Positions 1 through 8,874 of a stretch of 56,372 nucleotides of DNA are shown here, piece after piece. A program made the translations under genes and the position numbers. Origin of the DNA: an uncultured Collinsella sp. (GTDB taxonomy: Bacteria > Actinomycetota > Coriobacteriia > Coriobacteriales > Coriobacteriaceae); assembly GCA_900544995.1 (NCBI GenBank), contig UQXC01000004.1, positions 1 through 56,372 of the forward strand. The letters run 5' to 3'. How positions within the stretch are numbered: position 1 is the stretch's first letter; each line of letters opens with the position of its first letter. The notes under the pieces are model-generated. The model saw nothing but the letters and a program-made list of their open reading frames with translations, did no database searches and was not told where the DNA came from.

Positions 1-98
1 AGTCCCTTGCGGCGTAGTTCTTATTTAAGCCGTCCAAGTTTTGGGGTGCAGTTCAATAAGCTGCTCGGGGGCCTTGTTGCTAATGGCCGGATGAATTT

Positions 99-2309
99 CT
101 AGCCAACAGTATCGTCAGGCGTGGGCGAGGGGTCGGGAGTGGGCGTAGGCGTGGGCGTAGGCGTGGGCGTAGGCGTGCCGCCATCGCCGCCGGTCGAACC
201 ACCAGTGGAGCCGCCCGTCGAGCCACCGGTCGTTCCGGTGCCGCCGGTGGTGTCGCCGCCCGTGGTCTCGGTGGTCGTGGTCGTCGTGGTGGTCGTTGTG
301 GTGGTTTCCTCTTCGTCCTCGTTCTCGTCCTTGTCGTCGTTCTCCGTCTTCTTGGTGTTGTTGGTGCCGTAGAACTTCCAGACGCTGTTGTTCTTGTAGG
401 TGGGCGCCGTTCCGGTCGCAAACTCCTCGCGCTCGGTACCGGTCAGAACGGTGTTCATAAACCGCTTAAAGACAGGCAGGTTGGTGCTGTCGCCCAGCAG
501 GTCCGTGCCGTATTTTTGGATGGGGATCTCACCTGCGGAATAGCCGGTCCACAGGGCGCACGCCAGCTGCGGGGTATAGCCGCAGAACCACAGGTTGGTG
601 GTGTTGTCGGTGGTGCCCGTTTTGCCGGCATAGGGCTGGTTGACGCTCAGGGCGCCAGCAGCACCTGTACCGCTGCCCTGCATGACGCCGGACAGAACAT
701 CGGTGACCGCGGCGGCCTCGCCCTCGGTAAGCACCTGTGAGGGATTGTCCGTGTGCTGGTACAGCACCGAACCGGTACGAGAGTCAATCTCGGTGATGGC
801 GATCGGCTGGCGATAGTAGCCGCCGTTGGCAAACGTCGCGTAGGCGGCGGCCATCTCGAGCGGCGAGATCGAGCCGGTGCCGAGCGTCATGACGGGAACG
901 TCCTCGATGTTGTCCTTGGCGGGATCGATGCCGAGCTTTTTGACGAGCGAGATGATCTTGCTGTTGCCGACGGCTTCTGCCACCTGGATGTAGCCGGTGT
1001 TGGAGGAGTATGCCGTTGCCTGCTTAAGCGTGATGTTGCCATAGCTATGGTTGGCGTAGTTTTGGACCTCGGTCGTGGTGCCCTTGGCCTTGAGTGGCGA
1101 GTTGCAGTTGAGGGTGACGTTGGGGTTCATGCCGTTTTGAATGGCAGTTGCCAGCGTAAAGGCCTTAAAGGTGGAGCCGACGGGACGCTTGGCCGTGGCA
1201 TGGTTTACGTGGTTCTCGTCGGCGTTGTAGTCATAGCCGCCCACCATGCACTTGATGTAGCCGGTCTTGGGGTCGACGACGACCATGCCCATGTCCAGGC
1301 CGTCGAGTGAGAGCGTGTCGAGCTGCTCGCGGACGGCATTCTCCGCCACCTGCTGCATCGTGGGGTCGATGGTGGTCTTGACGGTCAGGCCGCCCTTAAA
1401 GAGCACGTCGGTCGAGAACTCCTGCTCCAGCAGCTGCTTAACATAGGCGACAAAGTAGGGCTGCGAGTATACGTCGACGCCGCTGCCCGAAATCTCGGTC
1501 ACGTTGAGGGTGATGGGCTCGGCCTGTGCGGCATCGTGCTCCTCCTGCGTGATGTGACCCAGACGCAACATGTTGTCGAGGACCTTGTTGCGACGGGACA
1601 GCGCCAGATCGGGATTGACCGTGGGGTCGTACTGCGAGGGCGAGTTGGGAAGGCCGATGAGCAGCGCGGCCTCGCTCAAGGTGAGGTCGGCGGCACTCTT
1701 GGACAGGTAGGTCTCGGCGGCGGCCTCAATACCGTAGGCGCCGTGACCGTAGTAGATGGTGTTGAGGTACATCATGAGGATCTCGTCTTTGGAGTACATG
1801 TCCTCCATCTTGACGGCGATGTAGGCCTCGCGCACCTTACGCTCGATGGTCGAGTCGAACTGCTCCTCCTGCAGGATGGTGTTGCGCACCAGCTGCTGGG
1901 TGATAGTCGAGGCGCCTTCGTGCCCGCCGCCGAGGGTTGCCACCGCAGCACGCGCGATACCCCACAGGTCGATACCGCCGTGCTCGTAGAAGCGCTCGTC
2001 CTCGACGTCAACGGTGCCCTGCAGCACGTAGGGGGAGACCTCGTCCTTGGTGATGGACTTGCGGTTTTGCGTGTAGAAGCTCGCGATCTTGTTGCCGTTG
2101 CAGTCGACGATCTCGGTGGGCTCGCTCACCAGATACGCGTTGGCGTCGGTGTAGTCGGGCAGATCGGACAGCCAGCGGTTGACGTTGCCGACCATGCCGA
2201 TGCCAAATGCCACGCCCGCGATAAGCAAAAAGCCCAAAAACGAGAGCAGGATTATGGGCAGAGCATGCGTCTTTGAACGGCTGTGTCCCTGTCGTTGGCG
2301 AGGACCCAT
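99..2309 (-). CDS. class A penicillin-binding protein (bifunctional transglycosylase/transpeptidase)
   Basis: Membrane-anchored peptidoglycan synthase that polymerises lipid II and cross-links the stem peptides. After a short basic N-terminus comes one membrane segment (PIILLSFLGFLLIAGVAFGI). Next is a GT51 glycosyltransferase domain with the catalytic-Glu motif EDERFYEHGG and STITQQLVRN. The transpeptidase domain has the serine motif GSTFK, SSNTGY (SxN) and KTGTTDN (KTG). The start at 2309 is chosen because GGAGGT precedes it; the frame stays open further upstream but without a ribosome site. About 736 residues. The last ~85 residues are low complexity: a Thr run, Gly-Gly-Ser/Thr repeats and a Pro-Thr dipeptide run, probably a disordered wall-spanning tail and prone to slippage. 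PonA/PBP1A-like; the exact orthologue is not assigned. Confidence 0.93.
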   Translation of the reverse strand: MGPRQRQGHSRSKTHALPIILLSFLGFLLIAGVAFGIGMVGNVNRWLSDLPDYTDANAYLVSEPTEIVDCNGNKIASFYTQNRKSITKDEVSPYVLQGTVDVEDERFYEHGGIDLWGIARAAVATLGGGHEGASTITQQLVRNTILQEEQFDSTIERKVREAYIAVKMEDMYSKDEILMMYLNTIYYGHGAYGIEAAAETYLSKSAADLTLSEAALLIGLPNSPSQYDPTVNPDLALSRRNKVLDNMLRLGHITQEEHDAAQAEPITLNVTEISGSGVDVYSQPYFVAYVKQLLEQEFSTDVLFKGGLTVKTTIDPTMQQVAENAVREQLDTLSLDGLDMGMVVVDPKTGYIKCMVGGYDYNADENHVNHATAKRPVGSTFKAFTLATAIQNGMNPNVTLNCNSPLKAKGTTTEVQNYANHSYGNITLKQATAYSSNTGYIQVAEAVGNSKIISLVKKLGIDPAKDNIEDVPVMTLGTGSISPLEMAAAYATFANGGYYRQPIAITEIDSRTGSVLYQHTDNPSQVLTEGEAAAVTDVLSGVMQGSGTGAAGALSVNQPYAGKTGTTDNTTNLWFCGYTPQLACALWTGYSAGEIPIQKYGTDLLGDSTNLPVFKRFMNTVLTGTEREEFATGTAPTYKNNSVWKFYGTNNTKKTENDDKDENEDEEETTTTTTTTTTTTETTGGDTTGGTGTTGGSTGGSTGGSTGGDGGTPTPTPTPTPTPTPDPSPTPDDTVG

Positions 2310-2471
2310 ATATTGACCTCCAGGTATGTCGTGCCGGACGGTGGATGTGCCGTCGGGGCAGGATGGACATAAGTTATTACACGATAAACCAAACGGGGCG
2401 CGCGAGGCCTCGTGTATGCTGGAAGACGGCATTTTTCAGAGTGAATGCATACCTTGGTAAGGAGTTTGCCG

Positions 2472-4430
2472 ATGGCGATTCGGGCGATGGGGCCGAGCGG
2501 ACAATACGAGACTGGATTGGATGCTGCCGGTGCGGCGCTGCCCGAGCTGCTGGCGCCGGCGGGCGGACTCGACCAGATGCTTGCGGCCATCGCCGCGGGT
2601 GCCGATGCCATCTATGCGGGGTTGGGCGGCTTTAACGCCCGTGTGAGCGCCCATGGCTTTACGGATGACGAGTTTGCGCGCGGCTGCGCCGTGGCGCATG
2701 CCCATGGCGTGCGTGTGTACGTAACGCTCAACGTGTTCGTGTTTGACGATGAGTTGTCCGACGCGGTGGCGTTGGGAGCTCATGCACTGGAGTTGGGCGC
2801 CGATGCTCTGATTGTCGCCGATGCCGGGTTGGCCTGCGCGCTGCGCGCGGCGATTCCCGGGGTCGAGATTCACCTGTCCACGCAGGCGGGCGCTCATAGC
2901 GAGGGTGCCGTGCGGCTTGCCGCCGACGAGCTGGGGGTCGAGCGCGTGACGACGGCACGCGAGCTGACGGTCGACGAGATTGCGGCGCTATGTGCCACGG
3001 GCGTGCCCATCGAGGTATTCTGCCACGGTGCGATTTGCATCGGCTATTCGGGGGCGTGCGAGTTCTCGGCCCTGCGGCGTGGGCGCTCGGCGATGCGCGG
3101 CGACTGCACACAGCCGTGCCGTCTGGCGTACGACCTAGTGGACGAGGCGGGGCAGAGCGTTGTTGCTGTCGAGGGAGATCGCCTGCTGTGCCCGCGCGAC
3201 TATCTGGGTATTGCGCATCTGCCCGAGCTTGTAGATGCCGGCGTGGCGTCGCTCAAGATCGAGGGGCGCATGAAGAACCCCGATTACGTATTCAACGTGG
3301 TGCGGGTGTGGCGCCGGGCACTCGATATGCTGTGCGACGGCGCGTGGGACCCCGGTGCCGTGGAAGAGCTTGAGCGCGAGCTGGGAAGGTCGTTTAACCG
3401 TGGGTTTACCGATGCGTACCTGCGAGGGCGTTCGGGTGCCGAGCTGATGAGCTTTGAGCGCGCAATTAACCAGGGCGTGCGCGTGGGGCGCTTGGTCGCT
3501 GTGGGCCACGAAGAGGTGACCGTTGAGCTCGACGCCGCCGTGGCGGCGGGTGACACGCTCGAGATTCGGTTCTATCCGGGTGTCGACGCGCGTCCCGATG
3601 TGCCCAAGCGCTGGCCGCAGGTGCCCTGCCCGGTGGATGCCGCAGCGGGGAAGCGCGTCGTCGTGCATTGCAAGCGTAAGGTGGACACGGGCTGCGAGGT
3701 GTACCTGATTCGCAGCGCCGGTGTGTTGGAACAGACGGCGACGGTGTTGGAGCGCATGCGGGCCGAGGCGGATGCGATTGCGCCCGTTGCACGTGCCGTT
3801 GAGGTACTGCCCTTTGAGGGCATTGCGGTGGATGGCGGTGCGTCGACGGAGTTGGTGGAGTGCGCGGTTCCCGCTCGCATGGTTTTTGCTTGGCAGCTGA
3901 TGGATGCCGACCCGCGCGGAGAACTCGATTTGTCCGACGCCGTTGTGGTGCTTGACGAGGTGCACCGCACGGGTGACGCTGACCGGACCCGCTCACTGAT
4001 GCAGCGTGCCGGGCGTGTCGTCTGCCGCAACCTGGGACAGGTGGTGATCGCTCGCGAGCTGGGCGTGACGTTTGACGTGGCGGCGCCGATGTTCTGCGCG
4101 AATCGGGCCACGCTTACCTGGCTGCGCGGACTCGGTGCGGGGCGGGTGTACTTGCCGGCCGAGTTGCTCGGCAATGATGCGGAGCGTATTGCCGAACTGG
4201 CTGCTGAACCCGGCGTCTTGGGTCCGGTTGACGCCGACCGTCCCGAGCTTATGGTGTGCGAGCACTGCCTGCTGACCGCCGAGGGCGTCTGCGCCACCGA
4301 TGCGACGGGACAGGTCCGTTGCCGCGACTGCTTGCGTCGTCGGCAGGTACGCTATCTGGTCGAGCGTGACGGTACACGTCTGCCAGTTGCCATTGACGCA
4401 TGCGGCAGGACGAGGATTTTCCTGTCGTAG
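2472..4430 (+). CDS. U32-family protein (peptidase U32 / RNA-hydroxylation type)
   Basis: The U32 signature is clear: EVFCHGAICIGYSGAC followed by a Cys-rich stretch GDCTQPCRLAYDL around residues 180-220, after a TIM-barrel-like N-terminus (LLAPAGGLDQMLAAIAAGAD). Family knowledge: members annotated as collagenase-like peptidases include TrhP and RlhA of E. coli, which act in tRNA or 23S rRNA hydroxylation, so RNA modification is as likely as proteolysis. A middle domain of DUF3656 type is plausible. The C-terminus carries further cysteine pairs (CEHCLL, CRDC) suggestive of metal or cluster binding. The start at 2472 follows AAGGAG by 7 nt, and the earlier in-frame ATG at 2445 lacks such a site. 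About 652 residues. It lies 96 nt before tyrS on the same strand. Confidence 0.85.
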   Translation: MAIRAMGPSGQYETGLDAAGAALPELLAPAGGLDQMLAAIAAGADAIYAGLGGFNARVSAHGFTDDEFARGCAVAHAHGVRVYVTLNVFVFDDELSDAVALGAHALELGADALIVADAGLACALRAAIPGVEIHLSTQAGAHSEGAVRLAADELGVERVTTARELTVDEIAALCATGVPIEVFCHGAICIGYSGACEFSALRRGRSAMRGDCTQPCRLAYDLVDEAGQSVVAVEGDRLLCPRDYLGIAHLPELVDAGVASLKIEGRMKNPDYVFNVVRVWRRALDMLCDGAWDPGAVEELERELGRSFNRGFTDAYLRGRSGAELMSFERAINQGVRVGRLVAVGHEEVTVELDAAVAAGDTLEIRFYPGVDARPDVPKRWPQVPCPVDAAAGKRVVVHCKRKVDTGCEVYLIRSAGVLEQTATVLERMRAEADAIAPVARAVEVLPFEGIAVDGGASTELVECAVPARMVFAWQLMDADPRGELDLSDAVVVLDEVHRTGDADRTRSLMQRAGRVVCRNLGQVVIARELGVTFDVAAPMFCANRATLTWLRGLGAGRVYLPAELLGNDAERIAELAAEPGVLGPVDADRPELMVCEHCLLTAEGVCATDATGQVRCRDCLRRRQVRYLVERDGTRLPVAIDACGRTRIFLS

Positions 4431-4526
4431 GTGCCGCGTCGCGTCAGTTTGTTATCATATGAGAGTTTATGGACTTCCAGCACCGCCGTATCCGGTGAGG
4501 GTGCTATAGCAAAAGGAGGATACCCA

Positions 4527-5738
4527 ATGCTGTCTGTTGACGAGCAAATGCGTATCATCACCTCGGGCGCTGCCCAAATCGTCCCCGAGGCCGACCTTCG
4601 CAAGAAGCTTGAGAAGGGCGAGCCCCTCAACATCAAGCTCGGCGTCGACCCCACCAGCCCCGACCTGCACCTGGGCCATGCCGTGCCGCTGCGCAAGATG
4701 CGCCAGTTCCAGGACCTGGGCCACAACGTCACCCTTATCATCGGCAACGGCACCGCGCTGATCGGCGATCCCTCGGGCAAGAACTCCACGCGTCCGCAGC
4801 TTTCGCAGGAGCAGATCGAGGCCAACGCCGAGACCTACGTGAGCCAGGCCATGAAGATCCTGGACCCCGAGAAGACCACCATCGTGCACAACGGCGATTG
4901 GATCCTTTCGATGGATCTGGCCGGCCTGCTGCAGGTGTGTTCCAAGTTCACCGTCGCCCGCATTCTTGAGCGCGATGACTTTACCAAGCGCTACCAGTCT
5001 CAGACGCCGATCGCCCTGCATGAGTTCCTGTATCCCGTGATGCAGGCTTTCGACTCCGTGCAGATCAAGGCCGACGTGGAGATGGGCGGCACCGACCAGC
5101 TCTTCAACCTGCTCGCCGGCCGCGAGCTCATGGAGAAGATGGGTATGGAGCCGCAGATCGCGCTTACCATGCCGCTGCTCGAGGGCACCGATGGCGTGCG
5201 CAAGATGTCCAAGTCCTACGGCAACTACATCGGCCTGACCGACGCCCCCAAGGATATGTTCGGCAAGACCATGTCCATCCCCGACGAGATGATCGGCAAG
5301 TACTATCGTCTGGCCAGCTCGCTCACCCCGGCCGAGGTCGACAAGATCGACGCTGCCCTGGCCGATGGTTCTGCCGACCCCTACGAGCTCAAGCGCGCTC
5401 TGGGCCGCGACCTGTGCGACACCTACCACGGCGCCGGTGCCGGCGACGAGGCTCAGGCCGAGTTCGACCGCGTGTTCAAGGAGGGCCAGCTCGCCGACTT
5501 CCCCGAGAAGCACGTTGAGCTGACTGTTAACGACGAGGGCCAGATCTACCTCGCCGGCCTGCTCAAGGACCTGGGTCTTTCGGCGAGCGCCGGCCAGGCT
5601 CGTCGCGATATCGACGGCGGCGGCGTCAAGATCAACGGCAAGGCCGTGGCTCCCAAGAGCTATAACATCGATCCCAGCGCCCTCAAACTGGGCGACACCC
5701 TCTCCGTAGGCAAGCGCAAGGGCTTCAAGTTGGTCTAA
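4527..5738 (+). CDS. tyrS: tyrosine--tRNA ligase
   Basis: Class I aminoacyl-tRNA synthetase that charges tRNA-Tyr. The HIGH-type motif is HLGH at residues 48-51, the nucleotide-binding loop is followed by GDPSGKNSTRP, and the second signature is a classical KMSKS. The KMSKS form places it with the TyrZ-like branch rather than the KFGKS branch. The C-terminal ~60 residues form an S4 RNA-binding domain (ARRDIDGGGVKINGKAV). About 403 residues, the usual length. The start at 4527 follows AAAAGGAGGATACCCA; the frame runs open back to 4431 but only this start has a strong ribosome site. A strong intrinsic terminator follows. The ~95-nt leader is too short for a T-box and shows none. Confidence 0.97.
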   Translation: MLSVDEQMRIITSGAAQIVPEADLRKKLEKGEPLNIKLGVDPTSPDLHLGHAVPLRKMRQFQDLGHNVTLIIGNGTALIGDPSGKNSTRPQLSQEQIEANAETYVSQAMKILDPEKTTIVHNGDWILSMDLAGLLQVCSKFTVARILERDDFTKRYQSQTPIALHEFLYPVMQAFDSVQIKADVEMGGTDQLFNLLAGRELMEKMGMEPQIALTMPLLEGTDGVRKMSKSYGNYIGLTDAPKDMFGKTMSIPDEMIGKYYRLASSLTPAEVDKIDAALADGSADPYELKRALGRDLCDTYHGAGAGDEAQAEFDRVFKEGQLADFPEKHVELTVNDEGQIYLAGLLKDLGLSASAGQARRDIDGGGVKINGKAVAPKSYNIDPSALKLGDTLSVGKRKGFKLV

Positions 5739-5767
5739 CGAGCGAGTTGACCTCACAAGTGCAATAA

Positions 5768-5803
5768 GGCCGCAGCCGGGAATCCCGACTGCGGCCTTTT
5801 TGG
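5768..5803 (+). terminator. intrinsic terminator of tyrS
   Basis: A 13-bp GC-rich stem (5768-5780 with 5784-5796, one G-U pair) with a 3-nt loop is followed by a T-run at 5797-5801, 30 nt after the tyrS stop. Confidence 0.93.
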
Positions 5804-5864
5804 TTACGACGGTCCCATGGGGACGGAGGGATCATTTGGCGGTGCCGTTAAGCGGAGAGGCGTA

Positions 5865-5892
5865 TTGTTGACCCATCGTTTGGGCATACAAT
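5865..5892 (+). promoter_or_regulatory. possible sigma-70-type promoter before ade
   Basis: TTGTTG (5865-5870) and TACAAT (5887-5892) are separated by 16 nt, about 70 nt before the ade start. The -10 is good and the -35 is partial. If used, transcription would begin just before the hairpin at 5905-5934. Confidence 0.4.
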
Positions 5893-5904
5893 GGCTATTG
5901 GTTT

Positions 5905-5940
5905 GCTGCGGTGAAGGTTTGTCCGCTCCGCAGCTTTTTT
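5905..5940 (+). terminator. terminator-like hairpin in the ade leader (candidate attenuator)
   Basis: GCTGCGG (5905-5911) pairs with CCGCAGC (5928-5934) across a 16-nt loop and is followed by six T residues. It lies 21 nt before the ade start and within the presumed leader, so it may attenuate ade transcription. No known riboswitch consensus was recognised. Confidence 0.55.
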
Positions 5941-5960
5941 CTACGGTTAAAGGAGTATGT

Positions 5961-7781
5961 ATGTCCGTTGAGGTCATGAGGTCTGTGATCGATGCTGCCG
6001 AGGGGCGCGTGCCCGTCGACACGCTGTTTACCAATGCGCAGATCGTCGACGTGTATGGCCAGCGTGTGGCGCCCGGCAGCGTTGCCGTCAAGGACGGTGT
6101 GATCGCCGGCGTGCTCTACGATGGTCGCGACGATGCCGCTGGCACCTACGAGGCAACTGAGGCCATCGACTGTCAGGGTCGCTATCTCGCTCCCGGTTTT
6201 ATCGACGGGCATCTGCACATTGAGTCCTCGAACATCCGCCCCGCCGAGTACGCGCGCATGGCGGCGACGCGCGGTACTACCACCGCCATTGCCGACAGCC
6301 ACGAGATTGCCAATGTTGCCGGTCTCGACGGCCTGCGCTTTATGATCGAGGACGGCCGTCGCGCGCCCATTTCCATCAAGTACATGATGCCCTCGTGCGT
6401 GCCCGCGCTGCCCGATGAGCAGGCCGGTGCCGTTATTTCGGCTGCCGATATGCAGGCGTTTTTTGCCGAGCATCCGGGCGATGTCTTTGGTCTGGGCGAA
6501 ATGATGAACCTGCCGGGCGTCTTTATGGCCGACCCCGAGACCTGTGCTCGCATTGATGCTGCCAACCAGACGCCGTCCAAGCAGGTTGACGGCCACGCGC
6601 CGCTCGTTGCCGGAAAGGACCTCAACGCCTATGCCGCAGCGGGCATTATCGCCGACCACGAGTCGACGATTCCCGAGGAGGCACTCGACAAGCTGTCCCG
6701 CGGCATGTACGTGATGCTGCGCGAAGGCACGTGCAGCCATGACCTGGCCAACCTGTCTCCGATGCTGCTGGAGAACCCCGCCCGTGCCCGCCGCTGCTGC
6801 TTTGCGACCGACGACCGTGCTCCCTCCGACGCGCTTTCGACCGGTATGATCGACAACGCCTGCCGCGTGGCTATCGAGGCCGGCATCGACCCGGTGGTCG
6901 CCATCTCTATGGCGTCCCTTTCCACGGCTGAGGCATTTGGCCTGGACCACGGCTGTCGCGACCCGCATGAGCTCCGCGGCGCGATCGCCCCGGGCAAACG
7001 CGCCGACCTGCTGTTGCTCGATGACCTGACGTTTGCCAAGGCTCCGCATCGTGTTTATGCCGCCGGTGCTCTGGTGGCGCAGGACGGCACCTTTGTGGGC
7101 GAGATTGCACCCGAGATGGCCGAGGTTGCGGCCCTTGCCGATGAGCTGCGTGCTTCCGTTAAGCTGCCGAAGCTTTCGCTTGACGTGTTCGATTATGCCT
7201 TTAAGCCGGGCGAGGCGGTTATTGATGTGATCCCTGGCATGGCTATCACGGGCATGGTTCGTCCCGAGACTGACGAGGACTTGCGTCGCATTATGCTGAT
7301 CGAGCGCCATGGCCGCGGCGCGTCGCTGCAGGCCGAGGGCGCCGATGGCGACGGCCCCGCTGGCTTGGGCCTGGTCGGCAAGCATATCGGTCGCGGCTGG
7401 GTGCGCGGTTTCACCATCACGGGCGGTGCCATTGCCTCCACGATCGGCCACGACTCGCACAACGTGTGCGTGGTGGGCGACAATGCGGCGGATATGATGA
7501 CTGCTGTCGAGGCCGTGGGCCAGGGCGGCCACGTGCTGGTGCGCAACGGCGAGGTCGTGGCTCGTATTCCTCTGGCGCTCGGTGGCCTTATGAGCGAGGG
7601 CACGGCCGAGGACGTTGCCGCGCAGCACGACGACTTTATGGTCAAGGCGCGCGCCATGGGTATTGAGCCGCCGCTCGACCCCATCATGGGCATCATCTTC
7701 CTGCCCCTGCCGGTGATTCCGACGCTCCGCATCCGCCCCGAGGGCATGTTCGACGTCACAACCTTCACCTACGCCGACTAG
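5961..7781 (+). CDS. ade: adenine deaminase
   Basis: Hydrolyses adenine to hypoxanthine and ammonia in purine salvage. It is an amidohydrolase-superfamily enzyme of the bacterial Ade type. The N-terminal metal motif is DGHLHIESS (His84 and His86), followed by DSHEIANV and CFATDDRAPSD with a catalytic-site Asp. The C-terminal third has the Ade-specific region (TGMVRPETDED ... GGAIASTIGHDSHN ... LPLPVIPTLRI). About 606 residues, normal for the family. The start at 5961 has AAAGGAG 5 nt upstream; the frame is open further back but without a ribosome site. It stands alone, with a terminator-like hairpin in its leader and a large hairpin after it, suggesting its own regulated transcription unit. 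Confidence 0.95.
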   Translation: MSVEVMRSVIDAAEGRVPVDTLFTNAQIVDVYGQRVAPGSVAVKDGVIAGVLYDGRDDAAGTYEATEAIDCQGRYLAPGFIDGHLHIESSNIRPAEYARMAATRGTTTAIADSHEIANVAGLDGLRFMIEDGRRAPISIKYMMPSCVPALPDEQAGAVISAADMQAFFAEHPGDVFGLGEMMNLPGVFMADPETCARIDAANQTPSKQVDGHAPLVAGKDLNAYAAAGIIADHESTIPEEALDKLSRGMYVMLREGTCSHDLANLSPMLLENPARARRCCFATDDRAPSDALSTGMIDNACRVAIEAGIDPVVAISMASLSTAEAFGLDHGCRDPHELRGAIAPGKRADLLLLDDLTFAKAPHRVYAAGALVAQDGTFVGEIAPEMAEVAALADELRASVKLPKLSLDVFDYAFKPGEAVIDVIPGMAITGMVRPETDEDLRRIMLIERHGRGASLQAEGADGDGPAGLGLVGKHIGRGWVRGFTITGGAIASTIGHDSHNVCVVGDNAADMMTAVEAVGQGGHVLVRNGEVVARIPLALGGLMSEGTAEDVAAQHDDFMVKARAMGIEPPLDPIMGIIFLPLPVIPTLRIRPEGMFDVTTFTYAD

Positions 7782-7885
7782 TCATCGGGGTGGCGTGTCA
7801 CCTGACGCCGCGACCGTAGGACCTCTGGCATGTGTGAGCTATTTGCCAGGTCCTTGTAACGTTTACGCCCGCGGAGTCTTATTTG

Positions 7886-7950
7886 AGCTCCCTTTGGGTA
7901 CGTTGGAATCGGATACGCGTTCGATTCCAACAAGCCCGAAGGGAGCTTTT
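7886..7950 (+). terminator. long hairpin between ade and the HAD gene, overlapping the next ribosome binding site
   Basis: Outer stem: 13 bp, 7886-7898 with 7935-7947 (one T-G). Inner stem: 10 bp, 7902-7911 with 7922-7931, perfect. A 3x3 internal loop separates them and the apical loop is 10 nt. TTTT follows the outer stem. The 3' arm contains the ribosome binding site AAGGGAG (7939-7945) of the HAD gene that starts at 7953, so the structure may both end ade transcription and hide that site. Confidence 0.75.
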
Positions 7951-7952
7951 CT

Positions 7953-8747
7953 ATGTTTAAACTGATTGCATCCGATATGGACGGCACACTGCTTGACGAA
8001 AACGGCCAGGTGCCTCCCGAGACCTACGAACTGATTCTGGCGCTACACGAGCATGGCGTGCATTTCGCCGCATCGTCAGGTCGTCGCTACGATCGCCTGT
8101 GCGAGTTCTTTGCGCCCGTTCGCGACAAGATGGACTTTGTCGCCGCTAACGGAGCCCAGGTCTACGCCGACGGTAAGATGGTGGACCGCGAGGTGTATTC
8201 GCACTTGGCGATTCGAAGGCTCGCCCAAGCCGTCAGGACGTTTCCCAATCTGCATCTTGCGCTCTTTGACCGAACCAAGTCCTTCCTGCTCGATGACGAG
8301 TGCAAGTTCGTGCGTGAGGTCGATAAGGACCTTCCCAATGCCGAGCGCATTTGGGAGCTGCCCGATCCCAGCGTAAATATCATCAAAGCGAGTATCTTTT
8401 GCGACGACAGTGCGGTTATGGACAGTGCGTACGTGCTACAGCGCGAACTCGGTCAGCTCTTTACTTTTGCGCCTTCGGGCAACGCGTGGATCGATGCCAT
8501 GCAGCCTGGTGTGTCGAAGGCCTCGGGTATCGCGCAGCTCGCGGAGCATTACGGCATTGGACGTGACGAGGTCATGGCGTTTGGCGACTCGATGAACGAC
8601 TACGAGATCATTCGCTTTGTCGGCACGGGCTGCGCGATGGAAAACGCGCGCCCCGCGCTCAAGGCGGTGGCCGATCGCGTCGTAGGCTGCAACCGCGACC
8701 ACGCTGTTCAGCATGAGCTCCGTCGCGTGATGGAGAGTCTCTTCTAA
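7953..8747 (+). CDS. Cof-type HAD-superfamily hydrolase
   Basis: Cytoplasmic phosphatase of the HAD superfamily, Cof/YidA-like (type IIB cap). Motif I is DMDGTLLDENG near residue 8, with both catalytic Asp residues. Motif II is ASSGRR, and motifs III/IV lie in SKASGIAQLAEHYGIGRDEVMAFGDSMNDYEII. 264 residues, typical. The start follows AAGGGAG by 7 nt, and that site lies in the 3' arm of the upstream hairpin. The substrate cannot be told from sequence; family members act on sugar phosphates and cofactor phosphates. A second Cof-type gene lies convergently downstream. Confidence 0.92.
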   Translation: MFKLIASDMDGTLLDENGQVPPETYELILALHEHGVHFAASSGRRYDRLCEFFAPVRDKMDFVAANGAQVYADGKMVDREVYSHLAIRRLAQAVRTFPNLHLALFDRTKSFLLDDECKFVREVDKDLPNAERIWELPDPSVNIIKASIFCDDSAVMDSAYVLQRELGQLFTFAPSGNAWIDAMQPGVSKASGIAQLAEHYGIGRDEVMAFGDSMNDYEIIRFVGTGCAMENARPALKAVADRVVGCNRDHAVQHELRRVMESLF

Positions 8748-8788
8748 TCCGGCAGATGGGGGCGTTCCTTTTCTGCCGACAGTGGGGG

Positions 8789-8874
8789 GGGGACAGTCCT
8801 TGCAGCTTTTTGCAAAGAGTGTCCCCAGTGACTAGTCGTTTAAGAACGTCCCCAATGACTACCCAACGACTAGG
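8789..8874. repeat. inverted repeats between two convergent HAD genes
   Basis: First part: GGGGACA...CTTGCA (8789-8804) pairs with TGCAAAG...TGTCCCC (8811-8826). Second part: 8829-8874 carries GACTAGTCGTT, GTCCCCAATGACTA and AACGACTAG. The block around 8836-8862 is nearly identical to the repeat at 42633-42660. It separates two convergent genes and may act as a bidirectional terminator. Confidence 0.7.

Noticed and set aside
121..372. Plus-strand frame of Val/Pro/Ser repeats at the window start
   Set aside because: It is the reverse of the low-complexity tail of the penicillin-binding protein gene.
4431..4526. T-box leader before tyrS
   Set aside because: Too short, with no specifier loop or T-box sequence. 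Only a small AGCACC/GGTGCT hairpin is seen.
5804..5960. Purine riboswitch before ade
   Set aside because: No three-way junction with the conserved purine-riboswitch loops could be drawn; only a simple terminator-like hairpin.
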